The translations under genes and the position numbers were made by a program. A model generated the notes under the pieces. That model saw nothing but the letters and a program-made list of their open reading frames with translations. It did not search any database and had not been told where the DNA came from. Shown piece by piece: positions 5,897 through 16,858 of a stretch of 64,000 bases of DNA (its first letter is position 1; each line of letters begins with the position of its first letter). The stretch is from Endozoicomonas euniceicola (lineage in GTDB: Bacteria; Pseudomonadota; Gammaproteobacteria; Pseudomonadales; Endozoicomonadaceae): NCBI RefSeq assembly GCF_025562755.1, contig NZ_CP103300.1, positions 3,845,001-3,909,000 on the forward strand, given 5' to 3'.

Positions 5897-8410
5897 ATGG
5901 GCAAAAAAAATAACGCTCCAGTCTTTGTGTTTTCAAAAAAAATGCTGGCAGTGGTGTTTCTGCTGTGGCTGGCTGCCATGGTGGACAGCGCCTGTGGAGA
6001 ATGGGTAACACCAGCTTCTGTACATCAGGGGGGGATTGCCCATGTTGCTTCAAGGCTCTGTCTTCAGCAACAACCCGTGCTTAAATCCGCTATGGATGAA
6101 AAAGTCGCGGTTTCAAAAAGATCGGCAGCGGTGGTTATCCTGGTAGAAGACGACGGTTTTAGTGTACTGGCCGCTGAGCCGGCAGTCTTCACATGGCAGG
6201 ATGCGTGCAATGCCACCACACTTTCCAACATGACCCGGCATCTGCGCTGCCACGATCCCAGTGCTTTGCTGACCGGGTTAAGAGCCACACTGCAGTTTAG
6301 TCACAGTGGGGAGTCTGTGCAGGTGACCGGGTTTGCCTCGGTTTTGCAGGTGCAGACCACCGGGGGAACAGACCTGGCCATTGCTCCCTTTCAGAGTGAT
6401 AGCCCGGGTCTGCCCGACCAGCAATATGAACAACAATACAGAGCCATTCTGGAGTACCTGTCCCGGCAAAGGAGAAAGTCTGAAGAGATAGACCGGCAAA
6501 CAAGATGCTGGACAAACGCTATGTCAAGGTTAGCCCCTGAAAAACCGGACGAAGTGTTAAGGCAGGAGCAGAAAATAAAGGAGCTGCGAGCGCCCGTCAG
6601 GTTCCATTACTCACTGGCACACCGTTCGGCCCCGCAGGATGAAACGTTCTGGTTTTTTACGGACAAGATGGAGGGAAGAAAAGTTGTGTTGACTCCCGAC
6701 AATAACCTTTCTGCCTGCACTCCTGTTTCCCTGCCATCGGGGAGCATGGCTGACCTGTCCAATGGTTCCAAAAGAAATCCTCCACCCGTTGATAAACCAG
6801 CAGCTACGAAGAGCAAAAAAAGAAAACTCAGCACCAGCACCAGCACCAGTAATAGCGAGAGCCCGCAGAGTGTCACAAATCCGCAGACCGGGGGTTATCC
6901 CGTGATACCGGATATCCCCATAAAACAGGAAGAAAATGTCATTGAATTTGGTGAAAGAAAAGTCTTGACAAGTGCTGAACTGTTTATCATCAAGCCGGAA
7001 AGCGGTATTACCAGAAAACCGCCAGAACCGCCTTTCAAAACAAATTGCAAGATTCAGGGTGCCCCGGCATTCTGGAAACTTTTTACTAAGAAAAAGCGAC
7101 AGCAACTGGAAAACAGGATATTGGAATATATTAATAAAACCAATGAAGAAAGAGAGGCGCACATCGAAGGTCTGGTTAGAGAGGTGCGGTACGAGGCAAA
7201 CGAGGGCGACCCTTACCAGGCTCTGGACGGGCAAAGGCATGTAGTAGCCGCCAAAAAACTGTCCAAGGGTGCTGTACTGGGACATTACCGGGGCTCTCTC
7301 TGGTTGATAGATGAGAATGCCCCGTCTCCTGAGTGTGGTACGTTAGACCAGCAAATATCCTATTCCGTTAACTGTGACTACAAAGAAGAAGGAGAGAAAG
7401 CCGCGGATGATTGTCAGGAAATGTACTGGCTTTCAGGTTATGACGACGGCAATATTTTTTCCTGCATTAACGACTGTACCGTCACCAGTAATGCTGACCA
7501 CGATACCGCTACTGTAGAGCCAAACGTCAGTTTCATTATTGTTTATATGGATGATTTCCCCGTGGTTATGGTCGTGACAACAGAGGATATCCCGGAGGGC
7601 AAAGGACTCTGGCTGAGCTATGGAGAACCTTACTGGGACTATAAAAACAAACCGGTTGTGGTGCCCGAAGATAAAGATGGTCGTAGCGGAGCCAGGGCAA
7701 AAAACAAAAAATGGGTGTGTGATGAGTGCGGAAGGGAGTTGGCTAATTCCAGAAACCTTGTAAGGCACAAGCTCACCCACACCGGAGAGAAGCCTTATGA
7801 GTGCGATGTGTGTCAAAAGGGATTTGTTCAACCCCATAACCTCATAGTACACAAGATGCGCACCCACACCGGAGAGAAGCCTTATGGGTGTGATATGTGT
7901 AAAAAGGGATTTGCTGAATCCGGAGACTTAGCAAAACACAAGCGCACCCACACCGGAGAGAAGCCTTATGAGTGTGATGTGTGTCAAAAGAGGTTTGCTG
8001 TTCTCGGAGACTTGGCAAAACACAGGCGCACCCACACCGGAGAAAGGCCTTATGAGTGCGATGTGTGCCAAAAGAGATTTGCCTCCTCCAGTAACTTCGC
8101 AAGACACAGGCGCCACCACACAGGAGAGAGGCCTTATGAGTGCGATGTGTGTCAAAAGAGATTTGCAGCTTCCGGAGACTTGACAAAACACAGGCGCTAC
8201 CATACCGGAGAGAAGCCTTATGAGTGCGATGTGTGTCAAAAGAGATTTGCTCGCTCCGAAGGCCTCACAAGACACAAGCGCACCCACACCGGAGAGAGGC
8301 CTTATGAGTGCGATGTGTGTCAAAAGAGATTTACTATTTCCAGTAACCTCTCAAAACACAAGCGCACCCAACACAAGAACCTTCCAACAGAGCAACCGCC
8401 ACAGCAATAG
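5897..8410 (+). CDS. SZ4: SET/C2H2 zinc-finger protein, 8 fingers
   Basis: The product has 837 residues. It is the only copy whose signal-peptide end reads SACG-EW (Cys for Arg), and it has LCLQQQP where most copies have LWLQQQP. The SET-like domain carries the HDTATVEPN variant and a long acidic loop (EEGEKAADDC). Helices are NSRNLVR, QPHNLIV, ESGDLAK, VLGDLAK, SSSNFAR, ASGDLTK, RSEGLTR and ISSNLSK, the most individual set in the window: five occur in no other copy. Finger 2 has one extra residue between its histidines (HKMRTH), so His-X4-His occurs inside the array here and not only in the last finger. Finger 1 starts WVCDEC and lacks the usual Phe of the finger core (REL). Confidence 0.9.
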   Translation: MGKKNNAPVFVFSKKMLAVVFLLWLAAMVDSACGEWVTPASVHQGGIAHVASRLCLQQQPVLKSAMDEKVAVSKRSAAVVILVEDDGFSVLAAEPAVFTWQDACNATTLSNMTRHLRCHDPSALLTGLRATLQFSHSGESVQVTGFASVLQVQTTGGTDLAIAPFQSDSPGLPDQQYEQQYRAILEYLSRQRRKSEEIDRQTRCWTNAMSRLAPEKPDEVLRQEQKIKELRAPVRFHYSLAHRSAPQDETFWFFTDKMEGRKVVLTPDNNLSACTPVSLPSGSMADLSNGSKRNPPPVDKPAATKSKKRKLSTSTSTSNSESPQSVTNPQTGGYPVIPDIPIKQEENVIEFGERKVLTSAELFIIKPESGITRKPPEPPFKTNCKIQGAPAFWKLFTKKKRQQLENRILEYINKTNEEREAHIEGLVREVRYEANEGDPYQALDGQRHVVAAKKLSKGAVLGHYRGSLWLIDENAPSPECGTLDQQISYSVNCDYKEEGEKAADDCQEMYWLSGYDDGNIFSCINDCTVTSNADHDTATVEPNVSFIIVYMDDFPVVMVVTTEDIPEGKGLWLSYGEPYWDYKNKPVVVPEDKDGRSGARAKNKKWVCDECGRELANSRNLVRHKLTHTGEKPYECDVCQKGFVQPHNLIVHKMRTHTGEKPYGCDMCKKGFAESGDLAKHKRTHTGEKPYECDVCQKRFAVLGDLAKHRRTHTGERPYECDVCQKRFASSSNFARHRRHHTGERPYECDVCQKRFAASGDLTKHRRYHTGEKPYECDVCQKRFARSEGLTRHKRTHTGERPYECDVCQKRFTISSNLSKHKRTQHKNLPTEQPPQQ

Positions 8411-8460
8411 TCTACACTCCCGCCAAAATCACCCAATAGCCCAATTCTACGGACACCACA

Positions 8461-11048
8461 ATGGGCAAAAAAATAACGCTCCAGTCTTTGTGTTTTCAAA
8501 AAAAATGTTGGCAGCGGTGTTTCTGCTGTGGCTGGCTGTCATGGTGGACAGTGCCCGCGGAGAATGGGTAACACCAGCTTCTGTACATCAGGGCGGGATT
8601 GCCCATGTTGCTTCAAGGCTCTGGCTTCAGCAGCAACCCGTGCTTAAATCCGCTATGGATGAAAAAGTTGCGGTTTCAAAAAGATCGGCAACGGTGGTTA
8701 TCCTGGTAGAAGACGACGGTTTTAGTGTACTGGCCACTGAGCCAGCAGTCTTCACATGGCAGGATGCGTGCAATGCCACCACGCTTTCCGACATGACCCG
8801 GCATCTGCGCTGCCACGACCCTAATGCCCTGCTGACCGGGTTAAGAGCCACACTGCAGTTTAGTCACAGTGGGGAGTCTGTGCAGGTGACCGGGTTTGCG
8901 TCGGTTTTGCAGGTACAGACCACCGGGGGAACAGACCTGGCCATTGCTCCTTTTCAGAGTGATAGCCCGGGTCTTCCCGACCAGCAATATGAACAACAGT
9001 ACAGAGCCATTCTGGAGTACCTGTCCCGGCAAAGGAGAAAGTCTGAAGAGATAGACCGGCGAACAAGATGCTGGACAAACGCTATGTCAAGGTTAGCCCC
9101 TGAAAAACCGGACGAAGTGTTAAGGCAGGAGCAGAAAATAAAGGAGCTGCGAGCGCCCGTCAGGTTCCATTACTCACTGGCACACCGTTCGGCCCCGCAG
9201 GATGAAACGTTCTGGTTTTTTACGGACAAGATGGAGGGAAGAAAAGTTGTGTTGACTCCCGACAATAATCTTTCTGCCTGCTCCCCTGTTTCCCTGCCAT
9301 CGGGGAGCATGGTTGACCTGTCTAATGGTTCCAAAAGAAATCCTCCACCCGTTGATAAACCAGCAGCTACGAAGAGCAAAAAAAGAAAACTCAGCACCAG
9401 CACCAGCACCAGTAATAGCGAGAGCCCGCAGAGTGTCACAAATCCGCAGACCGAGGGTTATCCCGTGATACCGGATATCCCCATAAAACAGGAAGAAAAT
9501 GTCATTGAATTTGGTGAAAGAAAAGTCTTGACAAGTGCTGAACTGTTTATCATCAAGCCAGAAAGCGGTATTACCAGAAAACCGCCAGAACCGCCTTTCA
9601 AAACAAATTGCAAGATTCTGGGTGCCCCGGCATTCTGGAAACTTTTTACTAAGAAAAAGCGACAGCAACTGAAAAACAGGATATTGGAATATATTAATAA
9701 AACCAATGAAGAAAGAGTGGCGCACATCGAAGGTCTGGTTAGAGAGGTGCGGTACGAGGCAAACGAGGGCGACCCTTACCAGGCTCTGGACGGGCAAAGG
9801 CATGTGGTAGCCGCCAAAAAATTGTCCAAGGGTACTGTACTGGGACATTACCGGGGCTCTCTCTGGTTGATAGATGAGAATGCCCCATCTCCGGAGTGTG
9901 GTACATTAGATCAGCAAATATCCTATTCCGTTAACTGTGACTACAAAGGAGAAGAAGCCACGGATGATTGTCAGGAAATGTACTGGCTTTCAGGTTATGA
10001 CGACGGCAATATTTTTTCCTGCGTTAACGACTGTACCGTCACCAGCAATGCCGACGACAATACCGGTACTTTAGAGCCAAACGTCAGTTTCATTATTGTT
10101 TATATGGATGATTTCCCCGTGGTTATGGTCGTGACAACAGAGGATATCCCGGAGGGCAAAGGACTCTGGCTGAGCTATGGAAAACCTTACTGGGACTATA
10201 AAAACGAACCGGTTGTGGTGCCCGACGGTGATGACGATCATAGCGGAGCCGGGGCAAAAAACAAAAAACACGTGTGTGATGTGTGTCAAAAGGGATTTGC
10301 TTACTCCAGTAACCTCTTAATACATCAGCGTAGCCACACCGGGGCGAAGCCTTATGAGTGCGATGTGTGCCAAAAGAGATTTGCTCATTCCGGAGACCTC
10401 GTAAGACACAAGCGCACCCACACCGGAGAGAAGCCTTATGAGTGCGACGTGTGTAAAAAGACATTTACTCAATCCGGACACCTCAAAGTACACAAACACA
10501 CTCACACCAGGGAGAAGCCTTATAAGTGCGATGTGTGTCAAAAGACATTTACTCAATCCGGACACCTCAAAGTACACAAACACACTCACACCGGGGAGAA
10601 GCCTTATAAGTGCGATGTGTGTCAAAAGGGATTTATTCACTCCAGTCACCTCACAAGACACAAGCGCACCCACACCGGGGAGAAGCCTTATAAGTGCGAT
10701 GTGTGTCAAAAGGGATTTATTCACTCCAGTCACCTCACAAGACACAAGCGCACCCACACCGGAGATAAGCCTTATAAGTGCGATGTGTGCCAAAAGAGAT
10801 TTGCTCATTCCGGAGGCCTCGTAAAACACAAACGCAGCCACACAGGGGAGAGGCCTCATGAGTGCGATAAGTGCCAAAAGAGATTTACTCAATCCGGAGA
10901 CCTCATAAGACACAAACGCACCCACACCGGAGAGAAGCCTTATGAGTGCGATAAGTGCCAAAAAAGATTTTCTCAACTCGCACACCTCGTAAGTCACAAG
11001 CGCACCCAACACAAGAACCTTCCAACAGAGCAACCACCACAGCAATAG
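8461..11048 (+). pseudogene. SZ5: SET/C2H2 gene frameshifted in the start-proximal A run, 9 fingers
   Basis: The start reads ATGGGC followed by seven A instead of the eight in every other copy, so the conserved ATG at 8461 is out of frame with the remaining 860 codons. Adding one A restores an 862-residue protein, the length expected from SZ3. The in-frame ATG at 8505 (second Met, MLAAVFLLWLAV) could start a protein lacking the basic n-region of the signal peptide. Alternatively, polymerase or replication slippage in the run could switch the gene. The rest is intact, with signal end SARG-EW and helices YSSNLLI, HSGDLVR, QSGHLKV twice, HSSHLTR twice, HSGGLVK, QSGDLIR, QLAHLVS. Fingers 3-9 match SZ3. 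The absence of further lesions argues for a recent or reversible change, or a sequencing error. Confidence 0.8.
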
Positions 11049-11098
11049 TCTACACTCCCGCCAAAATCACCCAATAGCCCAATTCTACGGACACCACA

Positions 11099-13363
11099 AT
11101 GGGCAAAAAAAATAACGCTCCAGTCTTTGTGTTTTCAAAAAAAATGTTGGCAGTGGTGTTTCTGCTGTGGGTGGCAGTCATGGTGGGTAGCGTCCGTGGA
11201 GAATGGGTAACACCAGCTTCTGTACATCAGGGCGGGATTGCCCATGTTGCTTCAAGGCTCTGGCTTCAGCAGCAACCCGTGCTTAAATCCGCTATGGATG
11301 AAAAAGTTGCGGTTTCAAAAAGATCGGCAACGGTGGTTATTCTGGCAGAAGACGACGGTTTTAGTGTACTGGCCACTGAGTCAGCAGTCTTCACATGGCA
11401 GGATGCGTGCAATGCCACCACGCTTTCCGACATGACCCGGCATCTGCACTGCCACGACCCTAATGCCCTGCTGACCGGGTTAAGAGCCACACTGCAGTTT
11501 AGTCACAGTGGGGAGTCTGTGCAGGTGACCGGGTTTGCCTCGGTTTTGCAGGTGCAGACTACCGGAGGAACAGACCTGGCCATTGCTCCTTTTCAGAGTG
11601 ATAGCCCGGGTCTGCCTGACCAGCAATATGAACAACAGTACAGAGCCATTCTGGAGTACCTGTCCCGGCAAAGGAGAAAGTCTGAAGAGATAGACCGGCG
11701 AACAAGATTCTGGACAAACGCCATGTCAAGGTTAGCCCCTGAAAAACCGGACGAAGTGTTAAGGCAGGAGCAGAAAATAAAGGAGCAGCGAGCGCCTTTC
11801 AGGTTCCATTACTCACTGGCACACCGTTCGGCCCTGCAGGATGAAACGTTCTGGTTTTTTACGGACAAGATGGAGGGAAGAGAAATTGTGCTGACTCCCG
11901 ACAATAACCTTTCTGCCTGCACTCCTGTTTCCCTGTCATCGGGGAGCATGGCTGACCTGTCCAATGGTTCCAAAAGAAATCCTCCACCCGTTGATAAACC
12001 AGCAGCTACGAAGAGCAAAAAAAGAAAACTCAGCACCAGCACCAGCACCAGCACCAGTAATAGCGAGAGCCCGCAGAGTGTCACAAATCCGCAGACCGAG
12101 GGTTATCCCGTGATACCGGATATCCCCATAAAACAGGAAGAAAATGTCATTGAATTTGGTGAAAGAAAAGTCTTGACAAGTGCTGAACTGTTTGTCATCA
12201 AGCCGGAAAGCGGTATTACCAGAAAACCGCCAGAACCGCCTTTCAAAACAAATTGCAAGATTCTGCGTGCCCCGGCATTCTGGAAACTTTTTACTAAGAA
12301 AAAGCGACAGCAACTGGAAAACAGGATATTGGAATATATTAATAAAACCAATGAAGAAAGAGTGGTGCACATCGAAGGTCTGGTCAGAGAGGTGCGGTAC
12401 GAGGCAAACGAGGGCGACCCTTACCAGGCTCTGGACGGGCAAAAGCATGTAGTAGCCGCCAAAAAACTGTCCAAGGGTACTGTACTGGGACATTACCGGG
12501 GCTCTCTCTGGTTGATAGATGAGAATGCCCCGTCTCCGGAGTGTGGTACATTAGATCAGCAAATATCCTATTCCGTTAACTGTGACTACAAAGGAGAAGG
12601 AGAAGAAGCCACGGATGATTGTCAGGAAATGTAATGGCTTTCAGGTTATGACGACGGCAATATTTTTTCCTGCGTTAACGACTGTACCATCACCAGCAAT
12701 GCCGACGACGATACCGGTACTTTAGAGCCAAACGTCAGTTTCATTATTGTTTATATGGATGATTTCCCCGTGGTTATGGTCGTGACAACGAAGTTTATCC
12801 CGGAGGGCAAAGGACTCTGGCTGAGCTATGGAGAAGCTTACTGGGACTATAAAAACGAACCGGTTGTGGTGCCCGACGGTGATGACGATCATAGCGGAGC
12901 CGGAGCAAAAAACAAAAAACACGTGTGTGATGTGTGTGGAAAGAAGTTTGCTCGCTCCATACACCTCATAGTACACAAGCGCACCCACACTGGAGAGAAG
13001 CCTTATGAGTGCGATGTGTGTCAAAAGAGATTTGCCTGCTCCAGTAACTTCGTAAGACACAGGCGCACCCACACCGGAGATAAGCCTTATAAGTGCGATG
13101 TGTGCCAAAAGAGATTTGCTCATTCCGGAGGCCTCGTAAAACACAAACGCAGCCACACAGGGGAGAGGCCTCATGAGTGCGATAAGTGCCAAAAGAGATT
13201 TACTCAATCCGGAGACCTCATAAGACACAAACGCACCCACACCGGAGAGAAGCCTTATGAGTGCGATAAGTGCCAAAAAAGATTTTCTCGACTCGAACAC
13301 CTCGTAAAACACAAGCGCACTCAACACAAGGAATCCCCAACAGAACAACCACCACAGCAATAG
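11099..13363 (+). pseudogene. SZ6: SET/C2H2 gene with nonsense codon in the SET-like domain, 5 fingers
   Basis: The frame from 11099 stops at 12632-12634, where the TAC of the YWLSGYDDGN motif has become TAA. Beyond it the same frame continues without lesions to 13363. Reading through gives 754 residues, as expected for five fingers. Translation as it stands would give 511 residues: the N-terminal region, the NLS-like patch and half of the SET-like domain, without any finger. The signal end is SVRG-EW. Other local oddities are RFWTN for RCWTN, LHCHDP for LRCHDP, and TTKFIPEGKG for TTEDIPEGKG. Helices beyond the stop are RSIHLIV, CSSNFVR, HSGGLVK, QSGDLIR and RLEHLVK. A restart at 12755 would make a finger-only protein, but no ribosome-binding site supports it. 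Confidence 0.85.
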
Positions 13364-13413
13364 TCTACACTCCCGCCAAAATCACCCAATAGCCCAATTC
13401 TACGGACACTACA

Positions 13414-15579
13414 ATGGGCAAAAAAAATAACGCTCCAGTCTTTGTGTTTTCAAAAAAAATGTTGGCAGCGGTGTTTCTGCTGTGGCTGGCTGCCATGGTG
13501 GACAGCGCCCGTGGAGAATGGGTAACACCAGCTTCTGTACATCAGGGGGGGATTGCCCATGTTGCTTCAAGGCTCTGGCTTCAGCAACAACCCGTGCTTA
13601 AATCCGCTATGGATGAAAAGGTCGCGGTTTCAAAAAGATCGGCAACGGTGGTTATCCTGATAGAAGACGACGGTTTTAGTGTACTGACCACTGAGCCGGC
13701 AGTTTTCACATGGCAGGATGCGTGTAATGCCACCACGCTTTCCGACATGAACCGGCATCTGCGCTGCCACGACCCCAATGCCCTGCTGACCGGGTTAAGA
13801 GCCACACTGCAGTTTAGTCACAGTGGGGAGTCTGTGCAGGTGACCGGGTTTGCGTCGGTTTTGCAGTTGCAGACCACCGGGGGAACAGACCTGGCCATTG
13901 CTCCCTTTCAGAGTGATAGCCCGGGTCTGCCCGACCAGCAATATGAACAACAATACAGAGCCATTCTGGAGTACCTGTCCCGGCAAAGGAGAAAGTCTGA
14001 AGTGATAGACCGGCGAACAAGATGCTGGACAAACGTCATGTCAAGGTTAGCCCCTGAAAAACCGGACGAAGTGTTAAGGCAGGAGCAGAAAATAAAGGAG
14101 CAGCGAGCGCCTTTCAGGTTCCATTACTCACTGGCACACCGTTCGGCCCTGCAGGATGAAACGTTCTGGTTTTTTACGGACAAGATGGAGGGAAGAGAAA
14201 TTGTGCTGACTCCCGACAATAACCTTTCTGCCCGCACTCCTGTTTCCCCGCCATCGGGGAACATGGCTGACCTGTCCAATGGTTCTAAAAGAAATCCTCC
14301 ACCCGTTGATAAACCAGCAGCTACGAAGAGCAAAAAAAGAAAACTCAGCACCAGCACCAGTAATAGCGAGAGCCCGCAGAGTGTCACAAATCCACAGACC
14401 GAGGGTTATCCCGTGATACCGGATATCCCCATAAAACAGGAAGAAAATGTCATTGAATTTGGTGAAAGAAAAGTCTTGACAAGTGCCGAACTGTTTGTCA
14501 TCAAGCCGGAAAGCGGTATTACCAGAAAACCGCCAGAACCGCCTTTCAAAACAAATTGCAAGATTCTGGGTGCCCCGGCATTCTGGAAACTTTTTACTAA
14601 GAAAAAGCGACAGCAACTGAAAAACAGGATATTGGAATATATTAATAAAACCAATGAAGAAAGAGAGGCGCACATCGAAGGCCTGGTCAGAGAGGTGCGG
14701 TACGAGGCAAACGAGGGTGACCCTTACCAGGCTCTGGACGGGCAAAAGCATGTAGTAGCCGCCAAAAAACTGTCCAAGGGTACTGTACTGGGACATTACC
14801 GGGGCTCTCTCTGGTTGATAGATGAGAATGCCCCGTCTCCGGAGTGTGGTACATTAGATCAGCAAATATCCTATTCCGTTAACTGTGACTACAAAGGAGA
14901 AGGAGAAGAAGCCACGGATGATTGTCAGGAAATGTACTGGCTTTCAGGTTATGACGACGGCAATATTTTTTCCTGCGTTAACGACTGTACCATCACCAGC
15001 AATGCCGACGACGATACCGGTACTTTAGAGCCAAACGTCAGTTTCATTATTGTTTATATGGATGATTTCCCCGTGGTTATGGTCGTGACAACGAAGTTTA
15101 TCCCGGAGGGCAAAGGACTCTGGCTGAGCTATGGAGAAGCTTACTGGGACTATAAAAACGAACCGGTTGTGGTGTCCGACGGTGATGACGGTCATAGCGG
15201 AGCCAGGGCAAAAAACAAAAAATGTGCGTGTGATGTGTGTGGAAGGGTATTGGCTAGTTCTGGAAACCTGACAAGGCACAAGCGCATCCACACCGGAGAG
15301 AAGCCTTATGAGTGCGATGTGTGTCAAAAGGGATTTGCTGTTTCCGCAACCTTGGTAGCACACAAGCGCACCCACACCGGCGAGAAGCCTTATGAGTGCG
15401 ATGTGTGTCAAAAGAGATTTGCTTGCTCCAGTAACTTCGTAAGACACAAGCGCACCCATACCGGAGATAAGCCTTATGAGTGCGATAAGTGCCAAAAAAG
15501 ATTTTCTCAACTCGCACACCTCGTAAGTCACAAGCGCACCCAACACAAGAACCTTCCAACAGAGCAACCGCCACAGTAA
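13414..15579 (+). CDS. SZ7: SET/C2H2 zinc-finger protein, 4 fingers
   Basis: With 721 residues this is the shortest intact copy. It has four fingers with helices SSGNLTR, VSATLVA, CSSNFVR and QLAHLVS. Finger 1 belongs to the CACDVCGRVL type, which lacks the core Phe. The last codon before the usual stop has changed from CAA to TAA, so the protein ends PPQ rather than PPQQ and two stops stand side by side (TAATAG). The signal end is SARG-EW. The SET-like domain has the TTKFIPEGKG variant and GEAYW in place of GEPYW. A run of private changes (VIDRRTRC, TNVMSR, SARTPVSPPSGNM) marks this body as one of the more diverged. Confidence 0.9.
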   Translation: MGKKNNAPVFVFSKKMLAAVFLLWLAAMVDSARGEWVTPASVHQGGIAHVASRLWLQQQPVLKSAMDEKVAVSKRSATVVILIEDDGFSVLTTEPAVFTWQDACNATTLSDMNRHLRCHDPNALLTGLRATLQFSHSGESVQVTGFASVLQLQTTGGTDLAIAPFQSDSPGLPDQQYEQQYRAILEYLSRQRRKSEVIDRRTRCWTNVMSRLAPEKPDEVLRQEQKIKEQRAPFRFHYSLAHRSALQDETFWFFTDKMEGREIVLTPDNNLSARTPVSPPSGNMADLSNGSKRNPPPVDKPAATKSKKRKLSTSTSNSESPQSVTNPQTEGYPVIPDIPIKQEENVIEFGERKVLTSAELFVIKPESGITRKPPEPPFKTNCKILGAPAFWKLFTKKKRQQLKNRILEYINKTNEEREAHIEGLVREVRYEANEGDPYQALDGQKHVVAAKKLSKGTVLGHYRGSLWLIDENAPSPECGTLDQQISYSVNCDYKGEGEEATDDCQEMYWLSGYDDGNIFSCVNDCTITSNADDDTGTLEPNVSFIIVYMDDFPVVMVVTTKFIPEGKGLWLSYGEAYWDYKNEPVVVSDGDDGHSGARAKNKKCACDVCGRVLASSGNLTRHKRIHTGEKPYECDVCQKGFAVSATLVAHKRTHTGEKPYECDVCQKRFACSSNFVRHKRTHTGDKPYECDKCQKRFSQLAHLVSHKRTQHKNLPTEQPPQ

Positions 15580-16851
15580 TAGTCTACACTCCCGCCAAAA
15601 TCACCCAATAGCCCAATTCTACGGACTCCACAATGGGCAAAAAAAATAACGCTTCAGTCTTTGTGTTTTCAAAAAAAATGCTGGCAGTGGTGTTGCTGCT
15701 GTGGCTGGCTGTCATTGTGGGCAGCGTCCGTGGAGAATGGGTAACACCAGCTTCTGTACATCAGGGCGGGATTGCCCATGTTGCTTCAAAGCTCTGGCTT
15801 CAGCAACAACCCGTGCTTAAATCCGCTATGGATGAAAAAGTCGCGGTTTCAAAAAGATCGGCAGCGGTGGTTATTCTGGTAGAAGACGACGGTTTTAGTG
15901 TACTGGCCACTGAGCCAGCAGTCTTCACATGGCAGGATGCGTGCAATGCCACCACGCTTTCCGACATGACCCGGTATCTGCGCTGCCACGACCCTAATGC
16001 CCTGCTGACCGGGTTAAGAGCCACACTGCAGTTTAGTCACAGTGGGGAGTCTGTGCAGGTGACCGGGTTTGTGTCGGTTTTGCAGGTACAGACCACCGGG
16101 GGAACAGACCTGGCTATTGCTCCCTTTCAGAGTGATAGCCCGGGTCTGCCCGACCAGCAATATGAACAACAATACAGAGCCCTTCTGGAGTACCTGTCCC
16201 GGCAAAGGAGAAAGTCTGAAGGGATAGACCGGCGAACAAGATGCTGGACAAACGCCATGTCAAGGTTAGCCCCTGAAAAACCGGACGAAGTGTTAAGGCA
16301 GGAGCAGAAAATAAAGGAGCTGCGAGCGCCCGTCAGGTTCCATTACTCACTGGCACACCGTTCGGCCCCGCAGGATGAAACGTTCTGGTTTTTTACGGAC
16401 AAGATGGAGGGAAGAAAAATTGTGCTGACTCCCGACAATAACCTTTCTGCCTGCACTCCTGTTTCCCTGCCATTGGGGAGCATGGTTGACCTGTCCAATG
16501 GTTCCAAAAGAAATCCTCCGCCCGTTGATAAACCAGCAGCTACGAAGAGCAAAAAAAGAAAACTCAGCACCAGTAATAGCGAGAGCCCGCAGAGTGTCAC
16601 AAATCCGCAGACCGGGGGTTATCCCGTGATACCGGATATCCCCATAAAACAGGAAGAAAATGTCATTGAATTTGGTGAAAGAAAAGTCTTGACAAGTGCT
16701 GAACTGTTTATCATCAAGCCGGAAAGCGGTATTACCAGAAAACCGCCAGAACCGCCTTTCAAAACAAATTGCAAGATTCTGGGTGCCCCGGCATTCTGGA
16801 AACTTTTTACTAAGAAAAAGCGACAGCAACTGAAAAACAGGATATTGGAAT

Positions 16852-16858
16852 ATATTAA
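16852..16858 (+). repeat. Target-site duplication of the insertion sequence, left copy
   Basis: ATATTAA here is repeated at 18589-18595. In the uninterrupted paralogs the sequence is GAATATATTAATAAAACC with one copy. Deleting one copy with the element restores the SZ8 frame, which fixes the length at 7 bp. Confidence 0.9.

Noticed and set aside
8220..8460. Upstream extension of SZ5 from an ATG at 8220 through the end of SZ4 and the spacer
   Set aside because: It is an alternate-frame reading of SZ4 fingers that happens to join the SZ5 frame because of the lost A. No other unit has such an extension in frame with its body.
12755..13363. Independent zinc-finger gene starting at 12755
   Set aside because: The Met is the internal IIVYMDD methionine of the SET-like domain. 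The segment is the in-frame remainder of SZ6 beyond its stop.
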